This document shows, piece after piece, positions 53,524 through 61,796 of a stretch of DNA of 64,000 nt. Made by a program: the position numbers and the translations under genes. Within the stretch, counting starts at the first letter, position 1; each line of letters opens with the position of its first letter. Location: the NCBI GenBank assembly GCA_009837395.1, contig VXTP01000017.1:1-64000 (forward strand), written 5' to 3'. Under the pieces are notes generated by a model. The model searched no databases and was not told where the DNA came from. It was given only the letters and a program-made list of their open reading frames with translations. The DNA is from Gemmatimonadota bacterium. GTDB taxonomy: Bacteria > JAAXHH01.

Positions 53524-53668
53524 GCGAGCCGCGCCGGGCGATGAGCGAGCCGCGCCGGGACCGACTACCGTCACCGTATATACAATGGCTCTACGGGCGT
53601 ATATTACCGGTGTATATACAATGGCTCCACAGACGTGTATTACGGGCGTATGAACAATGGCTCTACGT
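53524..53668. repeat. Repeat block including three copies of the DapA-like gene's 3' end
   Basis: A 15-bp sequence GCGAGCCGCGCCGGG occurs at 53524 and 53545 (period 21). Then about 36-bp units start at 53576, 53612 and near 53647 (partial); the core TACAATGGCTCTACGGGCGT is partly degenerate in copy 2. The rightmost copy is the true end of the minus-strand gene (last codons plus stop at 53640); the other two lie beyond the stop. Confidence 0.88.
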
Positions 53669-54560
53669 CCCGCAGGAGCCGGTCGATCTCGGCGAGGTCG
53701 TGCCGGTCCAGCCTGCCTGGTGCCCGCGTATAGCTCGACGCGATCAGGCCCCGCCGTTTCAGGATCTCCTTGCAGAAGATCACGCCCTGCAGGCTCTCGA
53801 TGTTGATGAGCGGCAACAGCCGGGTGTGGATCTCCCGCGCGCCTTCCACGTCGCCGGACCGGTAGCGCTCGTAGAGGCGGACCAGCACGTCGGTGAACTC
53901 GCAGGCCGGCATGGTGCCGCTCGCGCCGCGGTTCAGCTCGTCGATGAACCAGCGTCCGCCGAACCCGGTGAAGACGCCGTGCAACTCGTCCCCGCAGGTC
54001 TCCAGCAACGCCGTCACCGAATGGCCGGGGGGCATCATCTCTTCCTTGATGTACTTCACGTTCGGAATGTCCAGCAGCAAATCCCGGATGAAGGCCGGTG
54101 GAAGGCTGGAGCCCAGCGGAGGATCGAAGTTCTGGATGAATACGGGTTTCCCCATGGCTTCCGCGATTTGGCGGTAGTAGTCGACCAGGCCGTCCAGCCC
54201 GGGCTTGAGCACGTAGGGCGGCAGGGCGATGGCGCCGTCGGCGCCGGCCTCGCGCGCGTGGCGGCTGAACATCACGGCGACCTCGGTACTCACCCCGGCC
54301 ACGCCCGCGATCATGGGGATGCGGTTGTCCACCTGCTCCACGGCCACGTCCACGACCCGTTTCCGCTCGTCGTCCGAGAGCAGCCAGAACTCGCTCACCA
54401 TGACGGGATAGACAATGCCGTGGGTGCCTGTATCCACGCAGAAGTCGATCTGCCTGCGCAGTCCTTCCTCGTCCAGCGCGCCGTCCTCGGTAAAAGGTGT
54501 CTGCGGAATAGTGAATATGCCGTGCCAGCCATGCCGGCCTTGCCGGCCGTCGCTTTCCAT
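53640..54560 (-). CDS. DapA/N-acetylneuraminate lyase-family protein
   Basis: A 306-residue class I aldolase-fold (DHDPS family) enzyme. Landmarks: GIFTIPQTPFTEDGALDEEGL near the N-terminus, TGTHGIVYPVMVSEFWLL (in place of the usual GTTGE region), the proton-relay segment KPVFIQNFDPPLG and the Schiff-base Lys in NVKYIKEEMMP. The changed GTTGE-like motif suggests a substrate other than aspartate semialdehyde, such as a sugar acid or 2-keto acid derivative. AGGGAGG lies 3-9 nt before the ATG on the minus strand. Divergent from aceE. Its last codons are repeated beyond the stop. Confidence 0.87.
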   Translation of the reverse strand: MESDGRQGRHGWHGIFTIPQTPFTEDGALDEEGLRRQIDFCVDTGTHGIVYPVMVSEFWLLSDDERKRVVDVAVEQVDNRIPMIAGVAGVSTEVAVMFSRHAREAGADGAIALPPYVLKPGLDGLVDYYRQIAEAMGKPVFIQNFDPPLGSSLPPAFIRDLLLDIPNVKYIKEEMMPPGHSVTALLETCGDELHGVFTGFGGRWFIDELNRGASGTMPACEFTDVLVRLYERYRSGDVEGAREIHTRLLPLINIESLQGVIFCKEILKRRGLIASSYTRAPGRLDRHDLAEIDRLLRDVEPLFIRP

Positions 54561-54668
54561 GCCAACCTCCCTTGATCGGAACTAAGGTTTAATCCGTGAT
54601 TGTGCGGCGCTTCCAGGGGCATCTCGGACACGCTTGTAGAAGGGGTCCGGGACGCGCCCGCAAACCAA

Positions 54669-54701
54669 TATAATGATTGACAGAAGGGGTGCCACGCCCC
54701 T
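54669..54701 (+). promoter_or_regulatory. Possible aceE promoter -10 box and leader hairpin
   Basis: A perfect TATAAT at 54669-54674 lies about 100 bp before aceE, but I see no good -35 box 17 bp upstream. Just downstream, AGGGG (54685-54689) and CCCCT (54697-54701) form a 5-bp stem followed by ATTTTGTGT, so it would stand at the very 5' end of the transcript. It could stabilise the mRNA or act as a weak attenuator. Confidence 0.35.
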
Positions 54702-54771
54702 ATTTTGTGTCGTTGTTTTCGAATGGATAAAAGGCTCGCAGCCGACGCGCAGAATACCCCGGGGAAGCTTG

Positions 54772-57444
54772 ATGACAACGGACGTGGAACCCGATGTAGC
54801 ATCGCTGGAACTACACGAATGGCTCGAATCGATTGAGTACGTCATTTCGCAGGGCGACCCGGAGCGGACCCGCCGCATCCTCGCGGCACTGGAATCCCGG
54901 GCCGCCGAATCCGGCGTACGCCTGCCCTTCTCCGCCAACACGCCTTACGTCAACACCTTTCCCGTCGAACTGCAGGAACCCTATCCCGGCGACCGCGACC
55001 TGGAACGGCGCATCAAGAACATCGTGCGCTGGAACGCCCTCGCCATGGTGGTCCGGGCCAACCGGGCCGACGCCTCCATAGGCGGGCACATCTCCACCTA
55101 CGCGTCGTCCGCGACGCTCTACGAGGTGGGGTTCAACCATTTCTTCCGCAACCGGAACGGAAGCCACGAGGGCGATCTCCTCTTCGTCCAGGGCCACGCG
55201 GCGCCCGGCATCTACGCGCGGGCCTACCTGGAAGGCCGCGTCTCCGAAGAGCAGCTCAAGAACTTCCGCCACGAAGTGAATACGCCCGGCCTGTCGTCCT
55301 ATCCCCACCCCTGGCTGATGCCGGACTTCTGGGAATTCCCCACGGTGTCCATGGGGCTCGGCGCCATCACCGGCATCTACCAGGCCCGTTTCATGAAGTA
55401 CCTCGAGAACCGGGGGATCAAGAAACCGAGCGATTCCAAAGTGTGGGTCATGATGGGCGACGGGGAGATGGACGAGCCCGAGTCCCTCGGCGCCATCACC
55501 GTGCCGGTCGTCGAGAACCTCGACAACCTCATCTTCGTGATCAACTGCAACCTGCAGCGTCTCGACGGCCCCGTCCGGGGCAACCACAAGATCATCCAGG
55601 AACTCGAGGCCATCTTCCGGGGCGCGGGATGGAACGTGATCAAGTGCATCTGGGGCAGCGACTGGGACCCCCTCCTGGAAAAGGACGGCGACGGTCTCCT
55701 CGTGAACCGCATGCACGAAACGGTAGACGGCCAGTACCAGAAGTATAGCGTGGCGTCCGGCGAATACATCCGGAACAAGTTCTTCGGCGTCCATCCGGAC
55801 CTGAAGAAGATGGTGGAACACCTGTCCGATTCGCAGCTGCAGCATCTGCGGCGCGGCGGCCACGATCCGCTCAAGGTCTACCACGCCTACAAGGCCGCCG
55901 TGGAGAACGAGGGTTCGCCGACGGTCATCCTGATGAAGACGATCAAGGGATACGGCATGGGCGACAGCGGGCAGGGCGCCAACAGCACCCACCAGATCAA
56001 GAAGATGGAAGACAGCGACCTGCTGGCCTTCCGGGACCGGTTCCGGATCCCCGTTTCCGACGAGGACGTGGCCGAAGTGCCCTTCTACAAGCCGCCCGAG
56101 GACAGCGAGGAGATCCAGTATCTGCACGAGCGGCGCAGGGCCCTCGGCGGCTACGTGCCCTCCCGGCGGACGACCTTCACGCCGCTGCACGCGCCGAAGC
56201 AGGACAAGTACCGCAAGTACTACGAGGGAACCGACCGGCAGGTGTCGACGACCATGGCTTTCGTCAACATCCTGTCGGACTTGATGCGCGACAAGGAAAT
56301 CGGCAACCTGATCGTGCCCATCGTGCCCGACGAGGCCCGGACCTTCGGCATGGAGGCCCTGTTCCGGCAGTCCGGCATCTACTCCCCGGTGGGGCAGCTA
56401 TACGACCCGGTGGACAGCGAAACGCTCCTCTATTACCGCGAATCGAAAGACGGCCAGTTGCTGGAGGAAGGCATCTCGGAAGCGGGCGCCATGTCGTCCT
56501 TCATCGCCGCCGGCACGGCCTACGCCACCTACGACATCAACACCATCCCCTTTTTCATCTACTATTCCATGTTCGGCCTGCAGCGCGTCGGCGACCTGGT
56601 CTGGTCCGCGGGCGACATGAAATGCAAGGGCTTCCTGGTCGGCGCCACGTCGGGGCGGACCACGCTGGCGGGCGAAGGGCTCCAGCACCAGGACGGCAAC
56701 AGCCACCTGCTGGCCTACCCGGTGCCGAACCTGCTGGCCTACGACCCTGCCTACGGCTACGAACTGGCGGTGATCATCGAAGAAGGCATCCGGCGCATGT
56801 ACGAGGATCAGGACGACGTGTTCTATTACCTGACCGTGCACAACGAGAACTACGCCATGCCGCCCATGCCCGGCGACCCCGAGGCGACCCGGGAGGGCAT
56901 CCTCAAGGGGATGTACCTGTTCCGCAAGTCGGAGAAGGAAGACGGCGGCCTGCGCGTCCAGCTCTTCGGCAGCGGCGCCATCCTGAACGAGGTACTCAAG
57001 GCTGGCCGGATCCTGGAAGAACAGTACGGCGTGGCCGCGGACGTCTGGAGCATCACCAGCTACAAGGCCCTGCACAACGAGGCGGTGGACGTGGAGCGGT
57101 GGAACATCATGCATCCCGAGGAAACGCCGCGCGTACCCTACGTGACTTCCTGCGTGGCCGACGTGCCGGGGCCCTACGTGGCGGCCTGCGACTACGTGAA
57201 AGCGCTGCCGGACACGGTATCCGCCTGGTTCCCGGGCCATCTGATCACGCTCGGCGCCGATGGTTTCGGACGCAGCGACAGCCGCGCCGCCCTGCGGGAT
57301 TTCTTCGAGGTGGACGCCCGCTATATCGCGCTGTCCGCGCTTTACGGCCTGATGCGCGACGGCAAGCTGCCGGCCTCCACGCTGAAGCAGGCGATGGCGG
57401 ACCTGGAGATCGACGCCGACAAGCCGAATCCGCTCATGCTGTAA
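54772..57444 (+). CDS. aceE: Pyruvate dehydrogenase E1 component, homodimeric type
   Basis: An 890-residue thiamine-diphosphate enzyme decarboxylating pyruvate and acetylating the E2 lipoyl group. The start ATG 54772 gives MTTDVEPDVASLELHEWL and the family's normal length; the frame is open to 54673 but without signal. Motifs: RIKNIVRWNALAMVVRANR, GGHISTYASSATLYEVGFNHFFR, the ThDP motif MMGDGEMDEPESLGAI ... VINCNLQRLDGPVRGN, EAGAMSSFIAAGTAYAT, TLAGEGLQHQDGNSHL and ITLGADGFGRSDSRAALRDFF. This is the AceE type of Proteobacteria rather than the two-subunit E1. The E2 gene follows 44 bp downstream; no E3 (lpd) is in the window. Confidence 0.98.
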   Translation: MTTDVEPDVASLELHEWLESIEYVISQGDPERTRRILAALESRAAESGVRLPFSANTPYVNTFPVELQEPYPGDRDLERRIKNIVRWNALAMVVRANRADASIGGHISTYASSATLYEVGFNHFFRNRNGSHEGDLLFVQGHAAPGIYARAYLEGRVSEEQLKNFRHEVNTPGLSSYPHPWLMPDFWEFPTVSMGLGAITGIYQARFMKYLENRGIKKPSDSKVWVMMGDGEMDEPESLGAITVPVVENLDNLIFVINCNLQRLDGPVRGNHKIIQELEAIFRGAGWNVIKCIWGSDWDPLLEKDGDGLLVNRMHETVDGQYQKYSVASGEYIRNKFFGVHPDLKKMVEHLSDSQLQHLRRGGHDPLKVYHAYKAAVENEGSPTVILMKTIKGYGMGDSGQGANSTHQIKKMEDSDLLAFRDRFRIPVSDEDVAEVPFYKPPEDSEEIQYLHERRRALGGYVPSRRTTFTPLHAPKQDKYRKYYEGTDRQVSTTMAFVNILSDLMRDKEIGNLIVPIVPDEARTFGMEALFRQSGIYSPVGQLYDPVDSETLLYYRESKDGQLLEEGISEAGAMSSFIAAGTAYATYDINTIPFFIYYSMFGLQRVGDLVWSAGDMKCKGFLVGATSGRTTLAGEGLQHQDGNSHLLAYPVPNLLAYDPAYGYELAVIIEEGIRRMYEDQDDVFYYLTVHNENYAMPPMPGDPEATREGILKGMYLFRKSEKEDGGLRVQLFGSGAILNEVLKAGRILEEQYGVAADVWSITSYKALHNEAVDVERWNIMHPEETPRVPYVTSCVADVPGPYVAACDYVKALPDTVSAWFPGHLITLGADGFGRSDSRAALRDFFEVDARYIALSALYGLMRDGKLPASTLKQAMADLEIDADKPNPLML

Positions 57445-57465
57445 CGGGCCGAATCCGCTCATACT
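57423..57465 (+). repeat. 25-bp-period duplication around the aceE stop codon
   Basis: GCCGAATCCGCTCAT (the Pro-Asn-Pro-Leu-Met codons at the end of aceE) occurs at 57423-57437 and again at 57448-57462. The stop TAA (57442) lies between the two copies. Confidence 0.9.
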
Positions 57466-57488
57466 AATGGCAGGGAGAAGCAAGAACC

Positions 57489-58940
57489 ATGGCGACGCCA
57501 TTCAATCTTCCGGCGCTGGGTGAGAACGTCGATGCGGGAACCGTGGTGGGTATCCTGGTAGCCGTCGGGGATCAAGTCGAAGAAAACCAGCCCGTCCTGG
57601 AGATCGAGACGGACAAGGCCAACCTCGAGGTGCCGTCGGGATTCAGCGGGGTGGTGACGGAAATCCTCGTGGAGAACGGCGCGACGGCCGAGGTAGGCAC
57701 TCCAGTCCTGATGTATGAAGAAGGGGCGGGGGAGGCCGCGGCTGGTGGCGAGGCCGCCAGCGCTGAAGCGGACGGACAGGCCGCCGCCGAGGCCACCGGA
57801 CAGGTCGCCGCCGCGGAAACGGAAATAAAGGCGGAGGCCGAAGCGCCTGCCGCGGACCCTGCAGCCGATGCTGCGGCGTCCACTGCCGAAGCGCCCGCCG
57901 CGGAAACCTCAGTTGCCGATACTCTTGAGACCGGAGTCAGCGCGCCACCTGCCGCGGACGCTGGTCCGGCGGAACGAAAACCCGCACCCCCTCCTCCTCC
58001 GGCCCCGGTCGTGCCCGCGGCGACTTCCACTTCAGGCGCGCCGGTACCCGCGGCGCCATCCGTACGCCGTTTCGCCCGGGAGATCGGGCTCGATATCGGC
58101 CAGGTTCCGGGAACCGGTCCCGACGGCCGCATATCCGTCGAAGACGTCAAGTCTCACTCCAGGCAGTTGAGCGCCGGCCGCGCGCCAGGTGGCCCTGCAC
58201 CGTCCGCTCCGGCTTCGCTCCCGGACTTCGCGAAATGGGGTCCGGTGGAGACCGAGCCCATGAGCAACCTGCGCCGGGCCGCCGCGGAGCATCTGTCCGC
58301 CGCGTGGACGAACATCCCCCACGTCACCTACGCCGACAAAGCCGACGTCACCGACATGGAAGCCCTGCGCAAGCAGTTCGGCCCCGCGGCCGAAGCCGCC
58401 GGCGGCAAGCTGACCATGACGGCCATCGCCCTGAAGATCGTGGCCGCGGCGCTCAAGCGTTTCCCTCTCTTCAACGCCAGCGTCGACATGGCCGGGCAGG
58501 AGATCATTCACAAGAAGTACTACCACGTGGGCGTGGCGGTCGACACGGACCGCGGACTGGTCGTGCCGGTCATCCGGGACGTGGACCGGAAGAACATGGT
58601 CGAGCTGTCTGTGGAACTTTCAGAGGTTGCCGCCCGGGCGCGGGACAGGAAGCTCTCGCCGGACGATATGCAGGGGAACACTTTCACGATCTCGAACCTG
58701 GGCGGGTTCGGCGGGACCTTCTTCGCGCCGATCATCAATGCGCCCGACGTGGCCATCCTGGGGCTGGCGCGCAGCCGCATGGAACAGGTCTACGTGGATG
58801 GCGCGTTCCAGCCGCGTCTCATGCTGCCGTTGATGATCTCCTACGACCACCGGCTCATAGACGGCGCAGACGGCGCCCGTTTCATGCAGTGGCTGGTCCA
58901 GGCCTTCGAGGAACCCTTCCTGCTCAGCCTGGAAGGATGA
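57489..58940 (+). CDS. aceF: Dihydrolipoamide acetyltransferase (pyruvate dehydrogenase E2)
   Basis: A 483-residue E2. One lipoyl domain (about 1-75) carries the lipoylated Lys in EIETDKANLEVPSG. A very Ala/Glu/Pro-rich flexible linker (about 80-185) follows, then the peripheral-subunit-binding domain (about 190-225; APSVRRFAREIGLDIGQVPG, GRISVEDV) and the catalytic domain (about 250-483) with the active-site His/Asp in SYDHRLIDGADGARF. Standard ribosome binding site: GCAGGGAG about 10 nt before ATG. It accepts acetyl groups from AceE 44 bp upstream. E3 must come from another locus. Confidence 0.96.
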   Translation: MATPFNLPALGENVDAGTVVGILVAVGDQVEENQPVLEIETDKANLEVPSGFSGVVTEILVENGATAEVGTPVLMYEEGAGEAAAGGEAASAEADGQAAAEATGQVAAAETEIKAEAEAPAADPAADAAASTAEAPAAETSVADTLETGVSAPPAADAGPAERKPAPPPPPAPVVPAATSTSGAPVPAAPSVRRFAREIGLDIGQVPGTGPDGRISVEDVKSHSRQLSAGRAPGGPAPSAPASLPDFAKWGPVETEPMSNLRRAAAEHLSAAWTNIPHVTYADKADVTDMEALRKQFGPAAEAAGGKLTMTAIALKIVAAALKRFPLFNASVDMAGQEIIHKKYYHVGVAVDTDRGLVVPVIRDVDRKNMVELSVELSEVAARARDRKLSPDDMQGNTFTISNLGGFGGTFFAPIINAPDVAILGLARSRMEQVYVDGAFQPRLMLPLMISYDHRLIDGADGARFMQWLVQAFEEPFLLSLEG

Positions 58941-58975
58941 CCGGGCAACCGGGATCTTCGGACCACATCCCCCCA

Positions 58976-59011
58976 ATAAAAAACGAGGCGGTCCTTGCCG
59001 AACCGCCCCGT
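58976..59011 (-). terminator. Rho-independent terminator of the thioredoxin-like gene
   Basis: A 10-bp stem (58983-58992 with 59002-59011, one G-U pair) with a 9-nt loop. On the minus strand it is followed by six T residues. It lies 62 bp beyond the stop of the thioredoxin-like gene. The plus strand has no T tract after the stem, so aceF is probably not its main target. Confidence 0.85.
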
Positions 59012-59073
59012 CCAATTGATCTTCGTCGTGCTGTGGTTGTATCCTGATTCCCTGATTTCCCGCTAACGGGCGA

Positions 59074-59655
59074 TCAGTCCACGGTCTCCATCGTCGTTGC
59101 CACTGATTTCAAAAGCTTGTCTTTCATATTCCACACCGTGTAACCTGCGTCGATCAGCCCGGTAGGCGCGTCCTTCCACTCGGCATCCGCGCCGTAGAGG
59201 AAATAGGCGTCCCAGACCATGGGGTCCTTGTGTTCCAGTTCCCCCGACTTTTTGTACCAGAATCCCAGCGCGTTCGCGGGATCCCACATCTGGCTGACCC
59301 GTTTGTCGCTGAACACCTGCTCCGCCGCGATCTTTGCCGTATTGACCGCATCGTTCCTGAGAATCCGCTGCCAGACCACGTAGACCCGGAGATCATCGGA
59401 GGGAAACTTCTTCAGTATCTCTTGCTGCACCGCCCCGGCGCCGCTTATGCAGTGGCCTCAGGTAGGAGAGAACATCACGACGAGGCGGACTTTGCCCGTA
59501 TCGCCGTTGAACGCCTTCTTGAAATCCACGAGGCTGAGCGGTTCCGGGTTGAAGCCGGTGTTGGTGTTGAGTTGGGCGCCGGCCTGGGAAGCCCACGACA
59601 GGGCTCCGGCCAGGATCAGCGCGGTGATCAAGCGGATTCGGTTTTTCATTTTCAT
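59074..59655 (-). CDS. Secreted thioredoxin-like protein with in-frame TGA, probable selenoprotein (UGHC)
   Basis: Two open segments, 59655-59458 and 59457-59074, are in the same frame and separated by a single TGA (59460-59458). Read through, they give one 193-residue protein: a signal peptide (about 1-28, ending AGAQ), a strand VRLVVMFSPT, then TGA-Gly-His-Cys where thioredoxin-fold proteins have CxxC, then ISGAGAVQQEILKKF, the strand LRVYVVWQRIL, and MWDPANALGFW near a conserved C-terminal region. So the TGA falls exactly on the first redox Cys position, and the downstream part is intact without other stops. Selenocysteine (UxxC) explains this best; a nonsense mutation or sequencing error is the alternative. 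A hairpin follows the TGA. The gene ends at a terminator and has no partner in its operon. Confidence 0.8.
59425..59460 (-). promoter_or_regulatory. Candidate bacterial SECIS hairpin after the in-frame TGA
   Basis: Starting 5 nt after the TGA on the minus strand, CTGCAT (59452-59447) can pair with GTGCAG (59430-59425), leaving a 16-nt G/C-rich loop; alternatively CACTGC (59454-59449) pairs with GCGGTG (59433-59428). Both put a stem-loop at the position SelB requires in bacterial SECIS elements. Folding was done by eye. Confidence 0.45.
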
Positions 59656-59767
59656 CGATCCATTTTCAGGTGGTGAACTAAAGCCCCGGTCGTCCCGGGC
59701 CGGTCGGGTTACCTATGATATCGATCTTGCCTGCGGATTGACAAGTGAAATCGTAAACCTTTCGGAA

Positions 59768-59868
59768 GGCGCGGTCAAATCAGGACGGCGCGGTCAAATC
59801 AGGACGGCGCTGCCAGACCAGGCCCGCGCGGTCAGACGCTGAAGCGCACGGTCAGACGCTGAAGCGCA
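59768..59868. repeat. Two tandem repeats at the ychF 3' end
   Basis: GGCGCGGTCAAATCAGGAC is repeated exactly at 59768 and 59787 (period 19), with a degenerate third unit. Then a 20-bp unit is repeated exactly at 59829 and 59849; the second copy contains the last ychF codons and stop (minus strand), and the first is a copy lying beyond the stop. Confidence 0.95.
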
Positions 59869-60925
59869 CGTTGATCACGTCGCCGTCCGCGACGACGTAC
59901 TGCTTGCCTTCCACGCGCAGCACGCCTTTCTCTTTCGCGGCCTGCCAGCCACCGAGTTCGAGGATGGTCTGGCACTCCACGGTCTCGGCCCGGATAAAAC
60001 CCCGCTTCAGATCGGAGTGGATCTCCCCGGCGGCATCCGGCGCCGTGACGCCCCGCGTGACGGTCCATGCCTTCACTTCGTCTTCACCCACGGTAAAAAA
60101 CGAGATCAGGTTGAGCAACCGGTACGAGGCGGCGATCATGCGGCTCAGGGCCGATTCCTCGATGCCCAGTTCGTCCAGGAATGCCACGGTGTCCGCCTCG
60201 TCGAGCTGGGCGATCTCCATTTCGACCTTCGCGCAGAGCGCCAGGGCGTCCAGTCCTTCGGCGCAGTCGCCCAGTTCCGACAGGACGCGTTTTTCCGCGC
60301 CCAGGTCTTCCTCGGAGACATTCAGCACGAGGAGCACCGGTTTCTGCGAGAGAAACCGGTAGCCTCTCAGCCTTTTCTCGTCTTCAGGAGCAAATTCGAG
60401 GTTCCGAATGACCCCGCCGCCCTCGATCTCCTCCTTGCACTGTTCGAGCAGTTTCCATTCCCGCACCAGGTCGGGTTGCTTCGTGGACCGGGCCTCCTTG
60501 GAAAGGCGGGCCAGCCGGCGCTCAATGATCTCCAGATCGGCGATGGCGAGTTCCAGTTCCACCGACTCGAAATCCGCGCCCGGGGAAACGGGCGTACCGG
60601 CCAGGTCCGGGAAGCCGCGCAGGACGTGCACGAGGACGTCCATCATGCGCAGGTCGGCGAGTCCTCCTGTGCCCTGCTGTTCCTCCTGCCGTCCCGAACC
60701 GGACGTGATGCCGCCTATATCGAGGTATTCTACGGTGGCGAAGGTGGTCTTGCGCGGATTAAAGAGACTGGAAAGGCGATTTACTCGGTGGTCCGGGACC
60801 CGGATCGTGCCCCGGTTGGCCGCGTTCTGTCCCGCGTATCCGCCGGTTTCCGCATTGGCCCTGACCAGCGCGTTGAACAACGTGGTCTTACCGCAACCGG
60901 GCAGCCCGACGAGGCCGATCTGCAA
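59852..60925 (-). CDS. ychF: Redox-regulated ATPase/GTPase YchF (Obg family)
   Basis: A 357-residue P-loop NTPase, close to the usual 363. Walker A GLPGCGKTTLFNAL at residues 6-19, YLDIGGI as the G3-like motif (normally DIAGL), and VLLVLNVSEEDLG in place of the NKxD motif, as in the YchF/OLA1 subfamily, which prefers ATP. A coiled coil (about 125-165) and the C-terminal TGS domain (ISFFTVGEDEVKAWTVTRG, GFIRAETVECQ, EGKQYVVADGDVINVRFSV) complete it. It associates with the ribosome and stress responses. Upstream lies VapBC on the same strand. A 20-bp duplication copies its last codons and stop. Confidence 0.95.
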   Translation of the reverse strand: MQIGLVGLPGCGKTTLFNALVRANAETGGYAGQNAANRGTIRVPDHRVNRLSSLFNPRKTTFATVEYLDIGGITSGSGRQEEQQGTGGLADLRMMDVLVHVLRGFPDLAGTPVSPGADFESVELELAIADLEIIERRLARLSKEARSTKQPDLVREWKLLEQCKEEIEGGGVIRNLEFAPEDEKRLRGYRFLSQKPVLLVLNVSEEDLGAEKRVLSELGDCAEGLDALALCAKVEMEIAQLDEADTVAFLDELGIEESALSRMIAASYRLLNLISFFTVGEDEVKAWTVTRGVTAPDAAGEIHSDLKRGFIRAETVECQTILELGGWQAAKEKGVLRVEGKQYVVADGDVINVRFSV

Positions 60926-61057
60926 ATTGGTGTCCTCCCTGGATCAGCACGAAGCGAACGGATCGTGCATTACCATTCGAGACGTCATTCGTACGATTCC
61001 CAGTGAACTATTGATGCCGAGAAACTCGTTAGAATCTCGTTGTGAAGTGGTGAAACG

Positions 61058-61495
61058 TCAACTGGTTATCGGATCCCGCGTCGGGAGTTCGGGAAAGAGC
61101 GAGAAGTCGCGATCCCGCGTCAGAAGCACTTCTGCCCCGTGTGCCACGCATATAGCCGCTATTCTGGCGTCGTGGACTACTCCACCTATAACGCGGGGAC
61201 GCCGAACGAAGCTTTCCAATATTCCCGGAAAGTCTTCGGTCTCTCCTATCAGTCGTACCGAAGGGGAGGCTGTCCAGGCAGCGAGTTGCCGCCACGACTG
61301 TTCTGGACTCGTGGCGTTATCCCTCCAAATGCGGGGATTGGATACCACGCTGAGGAACTCGTAACAGCAGGGCCAGGGAATGGCCCATGCATCGTTGCCC
61401 TCTGCCAATTCGCGCATTAGCGATGCGGCTGCTTCATGGTGTCTTGATTCGCGACGGTGCGCATAGACCAGCAGATTTGTATCTACAGCGATCAC
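61058..61495 (-). CDS. vapC: PIN-domain toxin (VapC family)
   Basis: A 145-residue PIN-domain ribonuclease. Acidic active-site residues are in their usual places: Asp5 in MIAVDTNLLVYAHR, Glu in CYEFLSVV, Asp in VVHDARIAAICV and Asp in LLTRDRDFSLFP. The start overlaps the antitoxin stop by 4 bp (61492-61495). It is expected to cleave tRNA or rRNA when free of its antitoxin. Confidence 0.93.
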   Translation of the reverse strand: MIAVDTNLLVYAHRRESRHHEAAASLMRELAEGNDAWAIPWPCCYEFLSVVSNPRIWRDNATSPEQSWRQLAAWTASPSVRLIGETEDFPGILESFVRRPRVIGGVVHDARIAAICVAHGAEVLLTRDRDFSLFPELPTRDPITS

Positions 61496-61740
61496 TGGGG
61501 GTCAGGCTTTCCGTAAATGACCTCTCGGAGGTCCTGCCAGGAGTACGCATCTAGGGGGTCTCTCTCTCCGACTTTACCCACGCTGTGGTCGGGTAGAACG
61601 TACCGTTTGCGGGGGGATTCGGTTGAAAGCACCTGCCGTAGACCCTCTTCAACCACTGCGCGTAGCGGCCGTCCTGTCCGGCGTGCGTGTCGCTTCGCGC
61701 GCACAAGTAATTCGTCCTGGATGTTGAGCGTAGTCTTCAT
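61492..61740 (-). CDS. vapB: VapB-type antitoxin
   Basis: An 82-residue protein. The N-terminal ribbon-helix-helix (MKTTLNIQDELLVRAKRHAR, then GRPLRAVVEEGLRQVL) should bind the operon promoter. The C-terminal 35 residues, Asp/Trp-rich with DPLDAYSWQDLREVIYG, would wrap the PIN toxin. It is directly upstream of and overlaps vapC. The DNA just upstream of its ATG (61741-61796) is A/T-rich and contains near-palindromic CATAT/ATATG steps (GCCATATTAGCCATATCATTGCATATGG), a plausible operator. Confidence 0.88.
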   Translation of the reverse strand: MKTTLNIQDELLVRAKRHARRTGRPLRAVVEEGLRQVLSTESPRKRYVLPDHSVGKVGERDPLDAYSWQDLREVIYGKPDPQ

Positions 61741-61796
61741 AATGCCATATTAGCCATATCATTGCATATGGTCAAGCCATATCTAAAGACTGATAC

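Noticed and set aside
53524-53668. CRISPR array
   Set aside because: Only two to three units, no constant repeat with unique spacers, and one unit is the coding end of a gene.
59074-59655. Pseudogene or two separate genes
   Set aside because: Only one stop interrupts the frame, it is TGA, and it lies at the redox residue; both halves are needed for a thioredoxin-like fold and the second half has no ribosome binding site.
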